Assembly: GCF_001056295.1 (NCBI RefSeq)
Contig: NZ_JVMD01000008.1
Span: 1 to 64,000 of the forward strand
DNA: 64,000 bases
Source: Corynebacterium halotolerans
GTDB lineage: Bacteria; Actinomycetota; Actinomycetes; Mycobacteriales; Mycobacteriaceae
Direction: 5' to 3'
The position numbers and the translations under genes are program-made. Positions 8,558 through 17,008 of this stretch are shown one piece after another (the first letter of the stretch is position 1; each line of letters opens with the position of its first letter). A model generated the notes under the pieces. It searched no databases. It was not told the origin of the DNA and worked only from the letters and a program-made list of their open reading frames with translations.

Positions 8558-10255
8558 TCACACCCATCCCAGCAGCTTCGGCGCCATCTCGCGCATCTCG
8601 ACCTTGCGGACCTTGCCCGACGCCGTCATCGGGAAGGAATCGGTGACGTGGACGTACCGCGGGATCTTGTGCCGCGACAGCTTGCCCTGGGCGAACTCCG
8701 CGATCTGCTCGGCGGTCAGGTCCCCGTCCTCGTCGTGAAGTATGACCCAGGCCATGATCTCCTCGCCGTACTTGTCGTCCGGCACGCCGATCACCTGCGC
8801 GTCGACGATGTCCGGGTGCGTGAACAGGAACTCCTCGATCTCGCGGGGGTAGATGTTCTCGCCGCCGCGGATGAGCATGTCCTTGATGCGGCCGGTGATG
8901 GCCAGGTACCCCTCGTCGTCGATGACGCCGAGGTCGCCGGTGTGCATCCAGCCGTCGTCGTCGATGGCCTCCGCCGTCTTCTCCGGGTGGTGCCAGTACT
9001 CCTTCATCACCGAGTAGCCGCGGACGACGACCTCGCCCTGCTCGCCGCGCGGCAGGGTCTCGCCGGTGTTCTCGTCGATGACGCGGGCCTCCAGGTGCGG
9101 CATGATCTGGCCGACCGTGTTGACGCGCTTGTCCAGCGGCGAGTCCTTGCGGGTCTGGAAGCTCACCGGGGAGGTCTCCGTCATGCCGTAGCAGATGGCG
9201 ATCTCCTTCATGTTCAGCTTCTCCATGACGTCCCGCATGGTCTTCGACGGGCAGGAGGTGCCGGCCATGACGCCGGTGCGCAGGGTGGAGAAGTCGTACG
9301 GGCTGCCGTACTCGACGTGGTCGTGGGCCTCCTCCAGCTCGTTGATGAACATGGTGGGCACGCCGTACAGCGACGTCGCGCCGGCGGAGTGCACGGCCTT
9401 GAGGGTCTCGCGGGCCTTGAAGCTCGGCGCCGGGATGATGATCGCCCCGCCGTGCGTGAACGTGGCGAAGGTGCCGATGACCATGCCGAACGTGTGGAAG
9501 AACGGCACCGGCACGCAGACGCGGTCGTTCTCGTCGTAGCCGAGCAGCTCGCCGATGAAGAAGCCGTTGTTCAGCAGGTTGCGGTGCGTCAGCGTCGCTC
9601 CCTTGGGGAAGCCCGTCGTGCCGGAAGTGAACTGGATGTTGATGGGGTCCTCGGGCTTGACCTGCGCGGTGTACTCCGACAAGTCGTCGATCTCGCCGTG
9701 CATGCGCTCGTACCAATCGGCGGAGCCGAAGTAGATGACCTTGTCCAGGTTGACGCCGCGCTGCTTCGACGCCTCGATGAGCATGGTGCGGTAATCGGAG
9801 TCCTTGTAGCGGCGGGCGGCGAAGACGCAGCGCACGCCGGCCTTCTCCAGCACGTAGTTCAGCTCGTGCTGGCGGTAGGCCGGGTTGATGTTGACCAGGA
9901 TCAGCCCCAGGTGGTGGCAGGCGTACTGGACGACCGTCCACTCCCACCGGTTCGTCGACCAGATGCCGATGCGGTCGCCCTTGCGGTAGCCGGCGCGGAT
10001 GAACGCGGTGGCCAGTCGCAGGACGCGGTTGTAGAAGCGCTCGTAGGTGAAGGACACGTCGGCGTAGACGTCGACGATGCATTCGCGGGAGGGGTACTTC
10101 TCCACGATCGCCTTGAGGTTCTCGCCGAGGGTTTCGGTGCGCAGCGGCGCGGCGCCCTGGTCGACGCCGGCGCCGATGACGTGCGACAGCTTGTTGCCGT
10201 CGTCGTCCACGACGTCCTTGCCGTACGGCGCGGGGATGGTCTTGAGCTGGGACAT
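8558..10255 (-). CDS. Acyl-CoA synthetase, AMP-binding (FadD35-like, copy 2)
   Basis: ATP-dependent acyl-CoA ligase, 565 aa, closely related to the gene at 3124-4848. It has FTSGTTGFPKG near residue 200, the YGMTE substrate/adenine motif, and the GRIKDMLIRGGENIYP hinge with a C-terminal SGKVRK lysine region. ATG 10255 is preceded at good distance by CAGGAG; an ATG at 10276 (MDHQEK) is less well placed. It lies between citE copy 2 and scoA. M. tuberculosis fadD35 (Rv2505c) similarly neighbours scoA, so this copy is the better positional orthologue. Substrate not evident from sequence. Confidence 0.9.
   Translation of the reverse strand: MSQLKTIPAPYGKDVVDDDGNKLSHVIGAGVDQGAAPLRTETLGENLKAIVEKYPSRECIVDVYADVSFTYERFYNRVLRLATAFIRAGYRKGDRIGIWSTNRWEWTVVQYACHHLGLILVNINPAYRQHELNYVLEKAGVRCVFAARRYKDSDYRTMLIEASKQRGVNLDKVIYFGSADWYERMHGEIDDLSEYTAQVKPEDPINIQFTSGTTGFPKGATLTHRNLLNNGFFIGELLGYDENDRVCVPVPFFHTFGMVIGTFATFTHGGAIIIPAPSFKARETLKAVHSAGATSLYGVPTMFINELEEAHDHVEYGSPYDFSTLRTGVMAGTSCPSKTMRDVMEKLNMKEIAICYGMTETSPVSFQTRKDSPLDKRVNTVGQIMPHLEARVIDENTGETLPRGEQGEVVVRGYSVMKEYWHHPEKTAEAIDDDGWMHTGDLGVIDDEGYLAITGRIKDMLIRGGENIYPREIEEFLFTHPDIVDAQVIGVPDDKYGEEIMAWVILHDEDGDLTAEQIAEFAQGKLSRHKIPRYVHVTDSFPMTASGKVRKVEMREMAPKLLGWV
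9771..9856. repeat. 86-bp block identical to 4349-4434
   Basis: Second member of the identical pair within the two ligase genes; it encodes the same residues around RCVFAARRYKDSDYR. Copies are in direct orientation about 5.4 kb apart, flanking thiolase-scoBA. Confidence 0.85.
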
Positions 10256-10314
10256 CGGTTTCTCCTGGTGGTCCATTTTCGGGTGTGTGCCGGGTTTTCG
10301 GTGCTTTGCGACGC

Positions 10315-11151
10315 CTACGTGGCGGTGGCTTCGGCGCGCCTGTGGATGGCTTCGGCCTGCCTGAACAGCGGGGCATCGACCATGCGCCCCTCGAAGCCGA
10401 ACGCTCCCCCGTCGTCGCGGGCGGCGGCCAGCAGGCGGCGGGCCCAGTCGGCCTGTTCGGCGGTGGGCCGGTAGGCGTCGCGGATGATGGCCACCTGCGA
10501 CGGGTGGATGCAGACGGTCGCCGCGTAGCCGAGCGCGGCGGCGTCGAGGGCCTCGTCGCGCAGGCCGTCGGCGTCGGCGATGTCGACGTGGACCGAATCC
10601 AGGGCGGCGCGGCCGAAGGCGGCTGCGGCGAGCTGCGTGCGGGCCCGCGCGTGGCGGGCGACGTCGCGGTACGTGCCGGGGTTCTTCTCGCCCTCGCCGA
10701 ATCGGGAGGCGGTGCCGCCGAGCCCGGCGGTGAGATCCTCCGCGCCCCAGAACAGGGCCACGGCGTTGTGGGCCGAGGCGACCTCGTCGGCGCGCAGAAC
10801 GCCCAGCGGGGTCTCGATGAGCGCGATGACGCGATGGCCGGCCAGCGACTCCACCGCCGCGGCGGACTCCGCCTTCGGCAGCATGACCAGGTCGTAGCGC
10901 AGGTCCGCGAGCATCTCCAGGTCCGCCGCATGCTCCGGGGAATCCACCGGGTTGATGCGGACGATGACGCGCTCCGGGTCCAGCTCGCTGTCGATGATCG
11001 CCCGGCGCGCATCCGCGCGGTTCTCCGGGCGGCAGCCGTCTTCGAGATCGAGGATGACCATGTCCGCGCGCTCCGCCGCCTTGGCGAAACGGTCGGGGCG
11101 GTCGGCCGGGACGAAGAGGATCGCCGGGCCGGCGGGAATCCAGGCGTTCAT
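10315..11151 (-). CDS. CitE-like beta-hydroxyacyl-CoA lyase, copy 2
   Basis: HpcH/HpaI-family CoA lyase of 278 aa. Landmarks: AILFVPADRPDRFAKA, LDLEDG metal site, MLPKAES, LIETPLGVL, FWGAEDLTAGLGG and TVCIHPSQV. Its ATG overlaps the maoC stop as ATGA, so the two are coupled. M. tuberculosis has the same pair (Rv2499c-Rv2498c), where the lyase was reported to cleave citramalyl-CoA and (R)-HMG-CoA. No conventional HMG-CoA lyase is visible in the cluster, so this enzyme is the likely HMG-CoA-splitting step here. That role is inferred from context. Confidence 0.87.
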   Translation of the reverse strand: MNAWIPAGPAILFVPADRPDRFAKAAERADMVILDLEDGCRPENRADARRAIIDSELDPERVIVRINPVDSPEHAADLEMLADLRYDLVMLPKAESAAAVESLAGHRVIALIETPLGVLRADEVASAHNAVALFWGAEDLTAGLGGTASRFGEGEKNPGTYRDVARHARARTQLAAAAFGRAALDSVHVDIADADGLRDEALDAAALGYAATVCIHPSQVAIIRDAYRPTAEQADWARRLLAAARDDGGAFGFEGRMVDAPLFRQAEAIHRRAEATAT

Positions 11152-11639
11152 CGGGCGGCCTCCGGGTCACACTGGACGAGCGTCGCCCGAACCGCCCTGC
11201 AGACGACGTCGCCGTCCTGGTTGCGGCCGATGTGCTCCAGCTCGACGATGCCCTGGCCCGGCCGGGACTTCGACGCGCGCTTGGACAGGCACTTCGTCTC
11301 CGCGTACAGCGTGTCGCCGTGGAACATGGGCTTCGGGAACGAGACCTCGGTGAAGCCCAGGTTCGCCACGATGGTGCCCAGCGTCAGCTGCGACACCGAC
11401 AGCCCCACCACCGTCGACAGGGTCCACATCGAATTGACCAGGCGCTTGCCCCCGAAACCCGGCTGCTGCGACGACCAGTGGGCGTCGAGATGCAGCGGCT
11501 GGGTGTTCATGGTCAGCGTGGTGAACAGGACGTCGTCGGTCTCGGTGACGGTGCGGCCGGGGCGGTGCAGGTAGCGGGCGCCCTCCTCGTACTCGTCGAA
11601 CCAGAGGCCGCGCTGGACGATTCCGTCGTTGTCCGTCAT
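11148..11639 (-). CDS. MaoC-family acyl-CoA hydratase/dehydratase
   Basis: Hotdog-fold (R)-specific enoyl-CoA hydratase-like protein, 163 aa, one domain. It shows the MaoC pattern: MNTQPLHLDAHWSSQQPGFG carries the Asp/His pair, and LTLGTIVANLGFTEVSF and FHGDTLYAETKCLSKR follow. In the pathway it would hydrate 3-methylglutaconyl-CoA to HMG-CoA, replacing the crotonase-type enzyme of other bacteria; this role is inferred from the adjacent lyase and the matching M. tuberculosis pair. The site GGGGAGGGGAG precedes ATG 11639; its stop overlaps the lyase start. Confidence 0.88.
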   Translation of the reverse strand: MTDNDGIVQRGLWFDEYEEGARYLHRPGRTVTETDDVLFTTLTMNTQPLHLDAHWSSQQPGFGGKRLVNSMWTLSTVVGLSVSQLTLGTIVANLGFTEVSFPKPMFHGDTLYAETKCLSKRASKSRPGQGIVELEHIGRNQDGDVVCRAVRATLVQCDPEAAR

Positions 11640-11651
11640 GGCTCCCCTCCC

Positions 11652-12812
11652 CTACAGGCCCAGTCCGCGGGCGATCAACATCAGCTGCACCTCGGTGGTG
11701 CCCTCGCCGATCTCCAGGATCTTGGAGTCGCGGTAGTGGCGCGAGACGCGGTACTCGTTCATGAAGCCGTAGCCGCCGTGGATCTGCGTGGCGTCGCGGG
11801 CGTTGTCCATCGCGGCCTCGGAGGAGATGAGCTTGGCGATGTACGCCTCGCGGCGGAACTCCTTGCCCTTCACCATCTTCGCTGCGGCGTCGTACCAGGC
11901 CATGCGGGCGGCGTGGGCGCGAGCCTCCATGCGGGCGATCTTGAACGAGATCGCCTGGTACTCGGCGATCGCGCGGCCCATCGAGTGGCGCTCCTTGGCA
12001 TACTTCACCGACTCGTCGACGCAGCCCTGTGCGGCGCCGGTGGCCAGCGCGGCGATGGCGACGCGGCCCTCGGCCAGGGTGGACAGGAAGTTCGCGAAGC
12101 CGCGGCCGCGGGTGCCCAGCAGGTTCTCCTGCGGGACGCGGACGTCGGTGAACGTCAGCGGGTGCGTGTCGGAGGCGTTCCAGCCGACCTTGTCGTACGC
12201 CGGCTCGGCGACGAAGCCCTCGGAGTCGGCGGGCACGATGATCGTGGAGATCTCCTTCTTGCCGTTCTCCTTCTCGCCGGTGACGGCGGTGACGGTGACC
12301 AGCGAAGTGATGTCCGTGCCTGAGTTGGTGATGAACTGCTTCGAGCCGTTGATGACGAAGTCCCCGCCGTCCTCGCGCGCGACGGTGCGGGTGGCGCCCG
12401 CGTCGGAGCCGGCGTCGGGCTCCGTGAGGCCGAAGCCCGCCAGCGCCTTGCCCGCGGTGAGGTCCGGCAGCCACTTTTGCTTCTGCTCCTCGTTGCCGAA
12501 GTGGTAGATCGGCGAGGCGCCGAGGCCCACGCCGGCCTCCAGGGTGATCGCGACCGACTGGTCGACCTTGGCCAACTCCTCCAGGGCGATGCCCAGCGAA
12601 AGATAATCGCCGCCCATGCCGCCGTACTCCTCGGAGAAAGGCAGGCCGAACAGGCCCATCTCGCCCATCTGCGCGACGACCTCGTAGGGGAACGTGTGGT
12701 TGCGGTCGTGCTCGTAGGCGACGGGGTCGACGACCTCGTTGGCGAACTCGCGGACGACGGTCTGCAGCTCGCGGTATTCGGCGGGCAGATCGGCGGTGTT
12801 GACGTCGGTCAT
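11652..12812 (-). CDS. Acyl-CoA dehydrogenase, isovaleryl-CoA dehydrogenase-like (FadE19 type)
   Basis: FAD enzyme introducing the alpha-beta double bond into an acyl-CoA; context points to isovaleryl-CoA. The 386-aa protein has the N-terminal helical domain, the FAD signature GFGLTEPDAGSDAG, the middle beta domain, and the C-terminal IHGGYGFMNEYRVSR and EIGEGTTEVQ segments. Start ATG 12812 has AAGGAG seven bases upstream. It lies 12 bp before maoC and downstream of accA, from which it is separated by about 85 bp containing short tandem repeats. The M. tuberculosis counterpart is fadE19 in the same order. Confidence 0.92.
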   Translation of the reverse strand: MTDVNTADLPAEYRELQTVVREFANEVVDPVAYEHDRNHTFPYEVVAQMGEMGLFGLPFSEEYGGMGGDYLSLGIALEELAKVDQSVAITLEAGVGLGASPIYHFGNEEQKQKWLPDLTAGKALAGFGLTEPDAGSDAGATRTVAREDGGDFVINGSKQFITNSGTDITSLVTVTAVTGEKENGKKEISTIIVPADSEGFVAEPAYDKVGWNASDTHPLTFTDVRVPQENLLGTRGRGFANFLSTLAEGRVAIAALATGAAQGCVDESVKYAKERHSMGRAIAEYQAISFKIARMEARAHAARMAWYDAAAKMVKGKEFRREAYIAKLISSEAAMDNARDATQIHGGYGFMNEYRVSRHYRDSKILEIGEGTTEVQLMLIARGLGL

Positions 12813-12826
12813 GGTGGCTCCTTGTT

Positions 12827-12890
12827 GTCGGGGTGCTTTTGGGGCGGGTGCTTTGTGAGGGCGGGTGCTTGTTGAGGGCGGGTGCTTGTC
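12827..12890. repeat. Short tandem repeat between accA and the acyl-CoA dehydrogenase gene
   Basis: The core GGGCGGGTGCTT recurs in about 17-bp units (12841-12856, 12857-12873, 12874-12890), with a degenerate unit before them. The array lies just after the accA stop and before the dehydrogenase ribosome-binding site, so copy number would alter the spacing inside the operon. Confidence 0.75.
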
Positions 12891-12896
12891 GAGAAA

Positions 12897-14969
12897 TCAG
12901 TCTTCGTCGGGCGTGACGGTGGCCAGGGCGATTTCGGAGGAGACCTGGGCGCCTTCGGCGACGTGGTATTCGACGACGCCGGCGGCGGGGGCGCGGAGCG
13001 TGTGCTCCATCTTCATGGCCTCCACGACCAGGACCGGGTCGCCGGCTTCGACGCGGTCTCCGTCGGCCGCGGACAGCGCGATGACCGTGCCCGGCATGGG
13101 CGAGGTCAGCGTGCCGTCGCCGGAACCGTCGTCGTCGGCGGCGGAGCGGACCACGTTTTCGCGGTGCAGCACCCAGGTGCCCTCGTCGGAGGAGACGATG
13201 ACGTCGGTGCCGCGCCGGCTGGCCACGGTCTCCACCTGCCAGTGGCGGGCGATGCCGTCGCAGTCGACGCGCCACAGGTCGCCGTCGCGGTGGATGGCGG
13301 AGGAGTGGTCGCGGGGCTCGGGGGCGTCTTCGCCCTCGGCGGGTTCGCTGATGCCCGCGACCCGCGCGTCGACGGTGACCGTCGCGCCGGAGGGGGTGCC
13401 GGACACCGCGATGAGGCGGGAGCCGTTGGTGGTGCCCAGGCGCAGGCGCTGGGTGCCCGGCCGGCCGGAGCGCCAGGCGTCCGGCACGGCCCACGGCGAG
13501 GCCGGGCCCTCGGGCCAGCGGCCGGCCAGCCACGCCATGGCGGCGGCGACCAGGGCCTCGTCGGGCACCTCGAAGTCGGCGTAGTCCCCGGCGACCCGGT
13601 CGAGCAGTCCGGTGTCCAGGTCGCCGGAGGCCACCTCGGGCACCGCGAGCAGGTAGCGGCAGAAGTCGACGTTGACGCCGACGCCGGCGACGACGGTGTT
13701 GGCCAGCGCCCGGTCCAGCCGGTCGAGGGCCTCGGCGCGGTCGGCGCCGTGGACGATGACCTTCATCAGCATCGGGTCGTACAGGGACGTGACCTCGGCG
13801 CCGTCGGCGATGCCGGAGTCGACGCGCACGCCCGGGCCGGAGGGCTCGACCACGCGGGTGACGGTGCCGCCGGTGGGCAGGAATCCGGCGGCCGGGTCCT
13901 CGGCGTAGACGCGGGCCTCGATGGAGTGGCCGGTCATGGTGACGTCGTCCTGCGTGATGGGCAGCTCCGCCCCGCGGGCGATGGCCAGCTGCAGGGCAAC
14001 CAGGTCCAGGCCGGTGACCTCCTCGGTGACGGGGTGCTCGACCTGGAGGCGGGTGTTCATCTCCATGAAGTAGAACTTGTCCGGGTCGGCGGCGGGGACG
14101 ATGAACTCGACGGTGCCGGCGCCGACGTAACCGCAGGAGCGGGCGGCGTCGCAGGCCGCCTCGCCGATCCGGGCGCGGACGGTTTCGTCGAGAAGCGGGC
14201 TCGGCGCCTCCTCGATGACCTTCTGGTGCCGGCGCTGCAGCGAGCACTCGCGCTCGCCGAGGTGGATGACGTTGCCGTGCGAATCCGCCAGCACCTGCAC
14301 CTCGATGTGGCGCGGGGTGTCCACGAAGTGCTCGATGAACAGCGAATCGTCGCCGAACGCGCCGGCGGCCTCGCGGCGGGCGGTGACCAGCGCGTCGGGC
14401 AGGTCCTCGATGCGCTCGACGCGGTGCATGCCCTTGCCGCCGCCGCCGGCGGACGGCTTGATCAGCACCGGGAACCCGATGCCCGGCGCGGCGTCGATGA
14501 GCTCCTCGTCCGTCAGGCCGGGGCGGGAGATGCCGGGCACGGTGGGCACGTCACGCTTTTCGACGGTCGCCCGCGCGGAGATCTTGTCGCCCATCGTCTC
14601 GATCGCCGAGGCGGGCGGCCCCATGAAGATGATGCCGGCGTCCTCGCAGGCGCGGGCGAACGCCGCGTTCTCGGACAGGAAGCCGTAGCCGGGGTGGATG
14701 GCCTGCGCGCCGGTGCGGCGGGCCGCATCCAGGATGCGGTCGATGACCAGGTAGGACTCCCGCGCCGGCGACGGGCCGATGTGGACGGCGACGTCGGCCA
14801 GGCGGACGTGGGGGGCGTCGGCGTCGGCGTCGGAATAAACGGCGACGGAACGGACCCCCTGTTCGCGAAGGGTGCGGATCACGCGGCAGGCGATCTCGCC
14901 GCGGTTGGCGACGAGCACCGTGTTGATGGTCTCCGCGCCGGGGGCGGTGGTGGCGGTGGCGGTGGTCAT
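12897..14969 (-). CDS. accA1: Acyl-CoA carboxylase alpha subunit (biotin carboxylase + biotin carrier)
   Basis: 690-aa fused subunit of a biotin-dependent acyl-CoA carboxylase; context and the M. tuberculosis AccA1 equivalent indicate 3-methylcrotonyl-CoA. Domains in order: N-terminal biotin carboxylase fold ([17 protein letters not shown] at about 20), ATP-grasp with the glycine loop [14 protein letters not shown] near 190, the carboxylase C-domain ([14 protein letters not shown]), a less conserved linker, and a C-terminal biotinyl domain with EAMKMEH carrying the modified Lys. GAGAGGAG is upstream of ATG 14969. It follows accD by 33 bp in one operon. Confidence 0.94.
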   Translation of the reverse strand: MTTATATTAPGAETINTVLVANRGEIACRVIRTLREQGVRSVAVYSDADADAPHVRLADVAVHIGPSPARESYLVIDRILDAARRTGAQAIHPGYGFLSENAAFARACEDAGIIFMGPPASAIETMGDKISARATVEKRDVPTVPGISRPGLTDEELIDAAPGIGFPVLIKPSAGGGGKGMHRVERIEDLPDALVTARREAAGAFGDDSLFIEHFVDTPRHIEVQVLADSHGNVIHLGERECSLQRRHQKVIEEAPSPLLDETVRARIGEAACDAARSCGYVGAGTVEFIVPAADPDKFYFMEMNTRLQVEHPVTEEVTGLDLVALQLAIARGAELPITQDDVTMTGHSIEARVYAEDPAAGFLPTGGTVTRVVEPSGPGVRVDSGIADGAEVTSLYDPMLMKVIVHGADRAEALDRLDRALANTVVAGVGVNVDFCRYLLAVPEVASGDLDTGLLDRVAGDYADFEVPDEALVAAAMAWLAGRWPEGPASPWAVPDAWRSGRPGTQRLRLGTTNGSRLIAVSGTPSGATVTVDARVAGISEPAEGEDAPEPRDHSSAIHRDGDLWRVDCDGIARHWQVETVASRRGTDVIVSSDEGTWVLHRENVVRSAADDDGSGDGTLTSPMPGTVIALSAADGDRVEAGDPVLVVEAMKMEHTLRAPAAGVVEYHVAEGAQVSSEIALATVTPDED

Positions 14970-15002
14970 GGGCTTCTCTCCTCTCTGTGCTGTCGGTTCG
15001 GG

Positions 15003-16574
15003 TTACATGCGGAAGACGCCGTAGCCGGCATCGTCGAGCGGGGCGCCGCCGGCGACCTCGAGGGCCAGGCCGAGGATGCGGCGGGTGTCCGCGGGATCGA
15101 TGACGCCGTCGTCCCACAGGCGGGCCGACGAGTAGTAGCAGTGCGACTGCTCCTCGAACTGCTCGCGGACGGGGGCCTCGAAGGCCTCCTGTTCCTCGGC
15201 CGACCATTCGCCGCCGGAGCGCTCGATCTGGTTGCGGCGGACCGTCGACAGGGTCATGGCCGCCTGGGGGCCGCCCATCACGGCGACGCGGGCGTTGGGC
15301 CACATCCACAGGAAGCGGGGCGAGTACGCGCGGCCGCACATCGAGTAGTTGCCGGCGCCGAACGCGCCGCCGATGACCACGGTGAACTTGGGCACGCGGG
15401 TGGTGGCCACCGCGTTGACCATCTTCGCGCCATGCTTGGCGATGCCCCCGGCCTCGTACTCGCGGCCGACCATGAAGCCCGTGGTGTTCTGCAGGAACAC
15501 CAGCGGAATGCCGCGCTGGTCGCACAGCTCGATGAAGTGCGCGCCCTTCTGCGCGGACTCCGCGAAGAGGATGCCGTTGTTGGCGATGATGCCCACCGGG
15601 TGACCGTGGATGCGGGCGAAGGCGGTGACCAGCGTGGTGCCGAACTCCGCCTTGAACTCGCGGTACTCGCCGGCGTCGACGATGGTCTCGATGACCTCGC
15701 GGACGTCGTAGGGCTGCCGGGCGTCGACGGGCACGATGTCGTAGAGGTCCGTCTGCTCGCGCAGCGGATCCCGCGTCTCGCGGACCTCCCACGGTGCGTC
15801 GTCGGCAAGCGGAAGCGTGTCGACGATCGCGCGGACGCGGTGCAGCGCATCCGCGTCGTCCAAGGCGAGGTGGTCGGTGACGCCGGAGGTCTTGGAGTGC
15901 AGATCGCCGCCGCCGAGCTCCTCGGGCGTGACGTCCTCGCCGGTCGCCGCCTTCACCAGCGGCGGGCCCGCCAGGAAGATGGTGCCCTGCTCCTTGACGA
16001 TCACCGCCTCGTCGGACATCGCCGGGACGTACGCGCCGCCCGCCGTGCAGGAACCCAGGACCGCCGAGATCTGCGGGATGCCCTTCTTGGACAGGTTCGC
16101 CTGGTTGTAGAAGATGCGGCCGAAGTGGTCGCGGTCCGGGAAGACCTCGTCCTGGTTGAGCAGCATCGCGCCGCCGGAATCGACCAGGTAGATGCAGGGC
16201 AGGCGGTTGGCGTCGGCGATCTCCTGCGCGCGGAGGTGCTTCTTCACCGTCATCGGGTAGTAGGTGCCGCCGGAGACCGTGGCGTCGTTGGCCACGATCA
16301 TGCAGCGGCGGCCCTCCACGAGCCCGATGCCCGCGACGACGCCCGCCGCCGGGACCTTGCCCCCGTACATGTCGTGCGCGGCGATCGGCGCGACCTCGAG
16401 GAAGGGGCTGCCCGGGTCCAGCAGCTCGGTGATGCGCTGGCGCGGGAGCAGCTTGCCGCGATCCACGTGGCGCCGGCGCGCCTTCTCGGGGCCGCCCTCG
16501 GCGGTGCGGGCGAGCAGGTCGCGCAGATCCGCGACCAGGGCCTCGTGCTTCTCGCGGTTGGTGGGGTCCGACAT
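15003..16574 (-). CDS. accD1: Acyl-CoA carboxylase beta subunit (carboxyltransferase)
   Basis: Carboxyltransferase that moves CO2 from biotin to the acyl-CoA, partner of the alpha subunit downstream. It is 523 aa from ATG 16574, chosen because TGGAGA lies correctly upstream; an ATG at 16586 is also possible (527 aa). Two crotonase-like halves are seen: [15 protein letters not shown] and [17 protein letters not shown] in the N half, [21 protein letters not shown] and [18 protein letters not shown] in the C half. The last pattern is typical of methylcrotonyl-CoA carboxylases. It is the first gene of the operon; palindromic operators lie at 16615-16630 and 16774-16797. Confidence 0.93.
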   Translation of the reverse strand: MSDPTNREKHEALVADLRDLLARTAEGGPEKARRRHVDRGKLLPRQRITELLDPGSPFLEVAPIAAHDMYGGKVPAAGVVAGIGLVEGRRCMIVANDATVSGGTYYPMTVKKHLRAQEIADANRLPCIYLVDSGGAMLLNQDEVFPDRDHFGRIFYNQANLSKKGIPQISAVLGSCTAGGAYVPAMSDEAVIVKEQGTIFLAGPPLVKAATGEDVTPEELGGGDLHSKTSGVTDHLALDDADALHRVRAIVDTLPLADDAPWEVRETRDPLREQTDLYDIVPVDARQPYDVREVIETIVDAGEYREFKAEFGTTLVTAFARIHGHPVGIIANNGILFAESAQKGAHFIELCDQRGIPLVFLQNTTGFMVGREYEAGGIAKHGAKMVNAVATTRVPKFTVVIGGAFGAGNYSMCGRAYSPRFLWMWPNARVAVMGGPQAAMTLSTVRRNQIERSGGEWSAEEQEAFEAPVREQFEEQSHCYYSSARLWDDGVIDPADTRRILGLALEVAGGAPLDDAGYGVFRM

Positions 16575-16614
16575 GTCGTTCTCCATGGGGTTGGGGCGGC
16601 GGGCACCGCAGTGC

Positions 16615-16630
16615 GTTAATGCCCATTAAC
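16615..16630. promoter_or_regulatory. Operator palindrome close to accD1
   Basis: GTTAATGCCCATTAAC, halves matching at 7 of 8 positions, 41 bp upstream of the accD1 ATG at 16574. Its placement would block or overlap the accD1 promoter, as expected for a TetR-type repressor. Confidence 0.65.
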
Positions 16631-16773
16631 TCTCTGCGGCGAAACTCTACTGTGACCCCCGACACTTGCCAACCGAAACTATGGCGAAAATCACCGGAAA
16701 GCGGGGCGCTCACCGGCCTGCATGTGACCTGGAACACCGTTGCGATGCGGCAACCAGCGCCGATGTGCCGTTT

Positions 16774-16797
16774 TTCCGTTAATCGCGATTAACGGAA
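16774..16797. promoter_or_regulatory. Perfect 24-bp operator palindrome
   Basis: The core GTTAATCGCGATTAAC (16778-16793) is a perfect palindrome and symmetry extends four bases on each side (TTCC/GGAA). It is 200 bp from accD1 and 212 bp from the divergent ligase start. It is the best site of a family also seen at 16615, 4918 and, as a half, 7141. Size and symmetry suit a TetR dimer; the gene at 20473-21171 is the nearest candidate. Confidence 0.7.
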
Positions 16798-17008
16798 TGG
16801 GGGTATCGGCCCCCACCCCCGGCCACGGGGACGGTCCCGCCGACCCCGGGGAAAACACGGGGCGAAAGGACACGACCCGGACACAATGCGAAAAATCTTC
16901 CCCACGGAAACAACGTGCCCGCATACGATTGACACCAACGTGATTCACGTCACTCAAAAGTGACGGGGAGGCACTCCCACCACCGAAAACATCCGAGAAA
17001 GGTGAACG

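Larger units (their letters stand above)
16575..17008. other. Divergent control region between accD1 and the long-chain ligase gene
   Basis: This 434-bp gap holds no credible gene. It contains two GTTAATnnnnATTAAC-type palindromes (16615-16630 and 16774-16797) and then a stretch unusually rich in A for this genome (16850-16960). The first palindrome lies 41 bp from the accD1 start; the second lies midway between the two divergent genes. Confidence 0.7.

Noticed and set aside
12882..16619. Long + strand open frame of 1245 codons antisense to accA and accD
   Set aside because: Val/Gly/Asp-repetitive product with no motif; the minus strand holds complete, motif-bearing carboxylase subunits.
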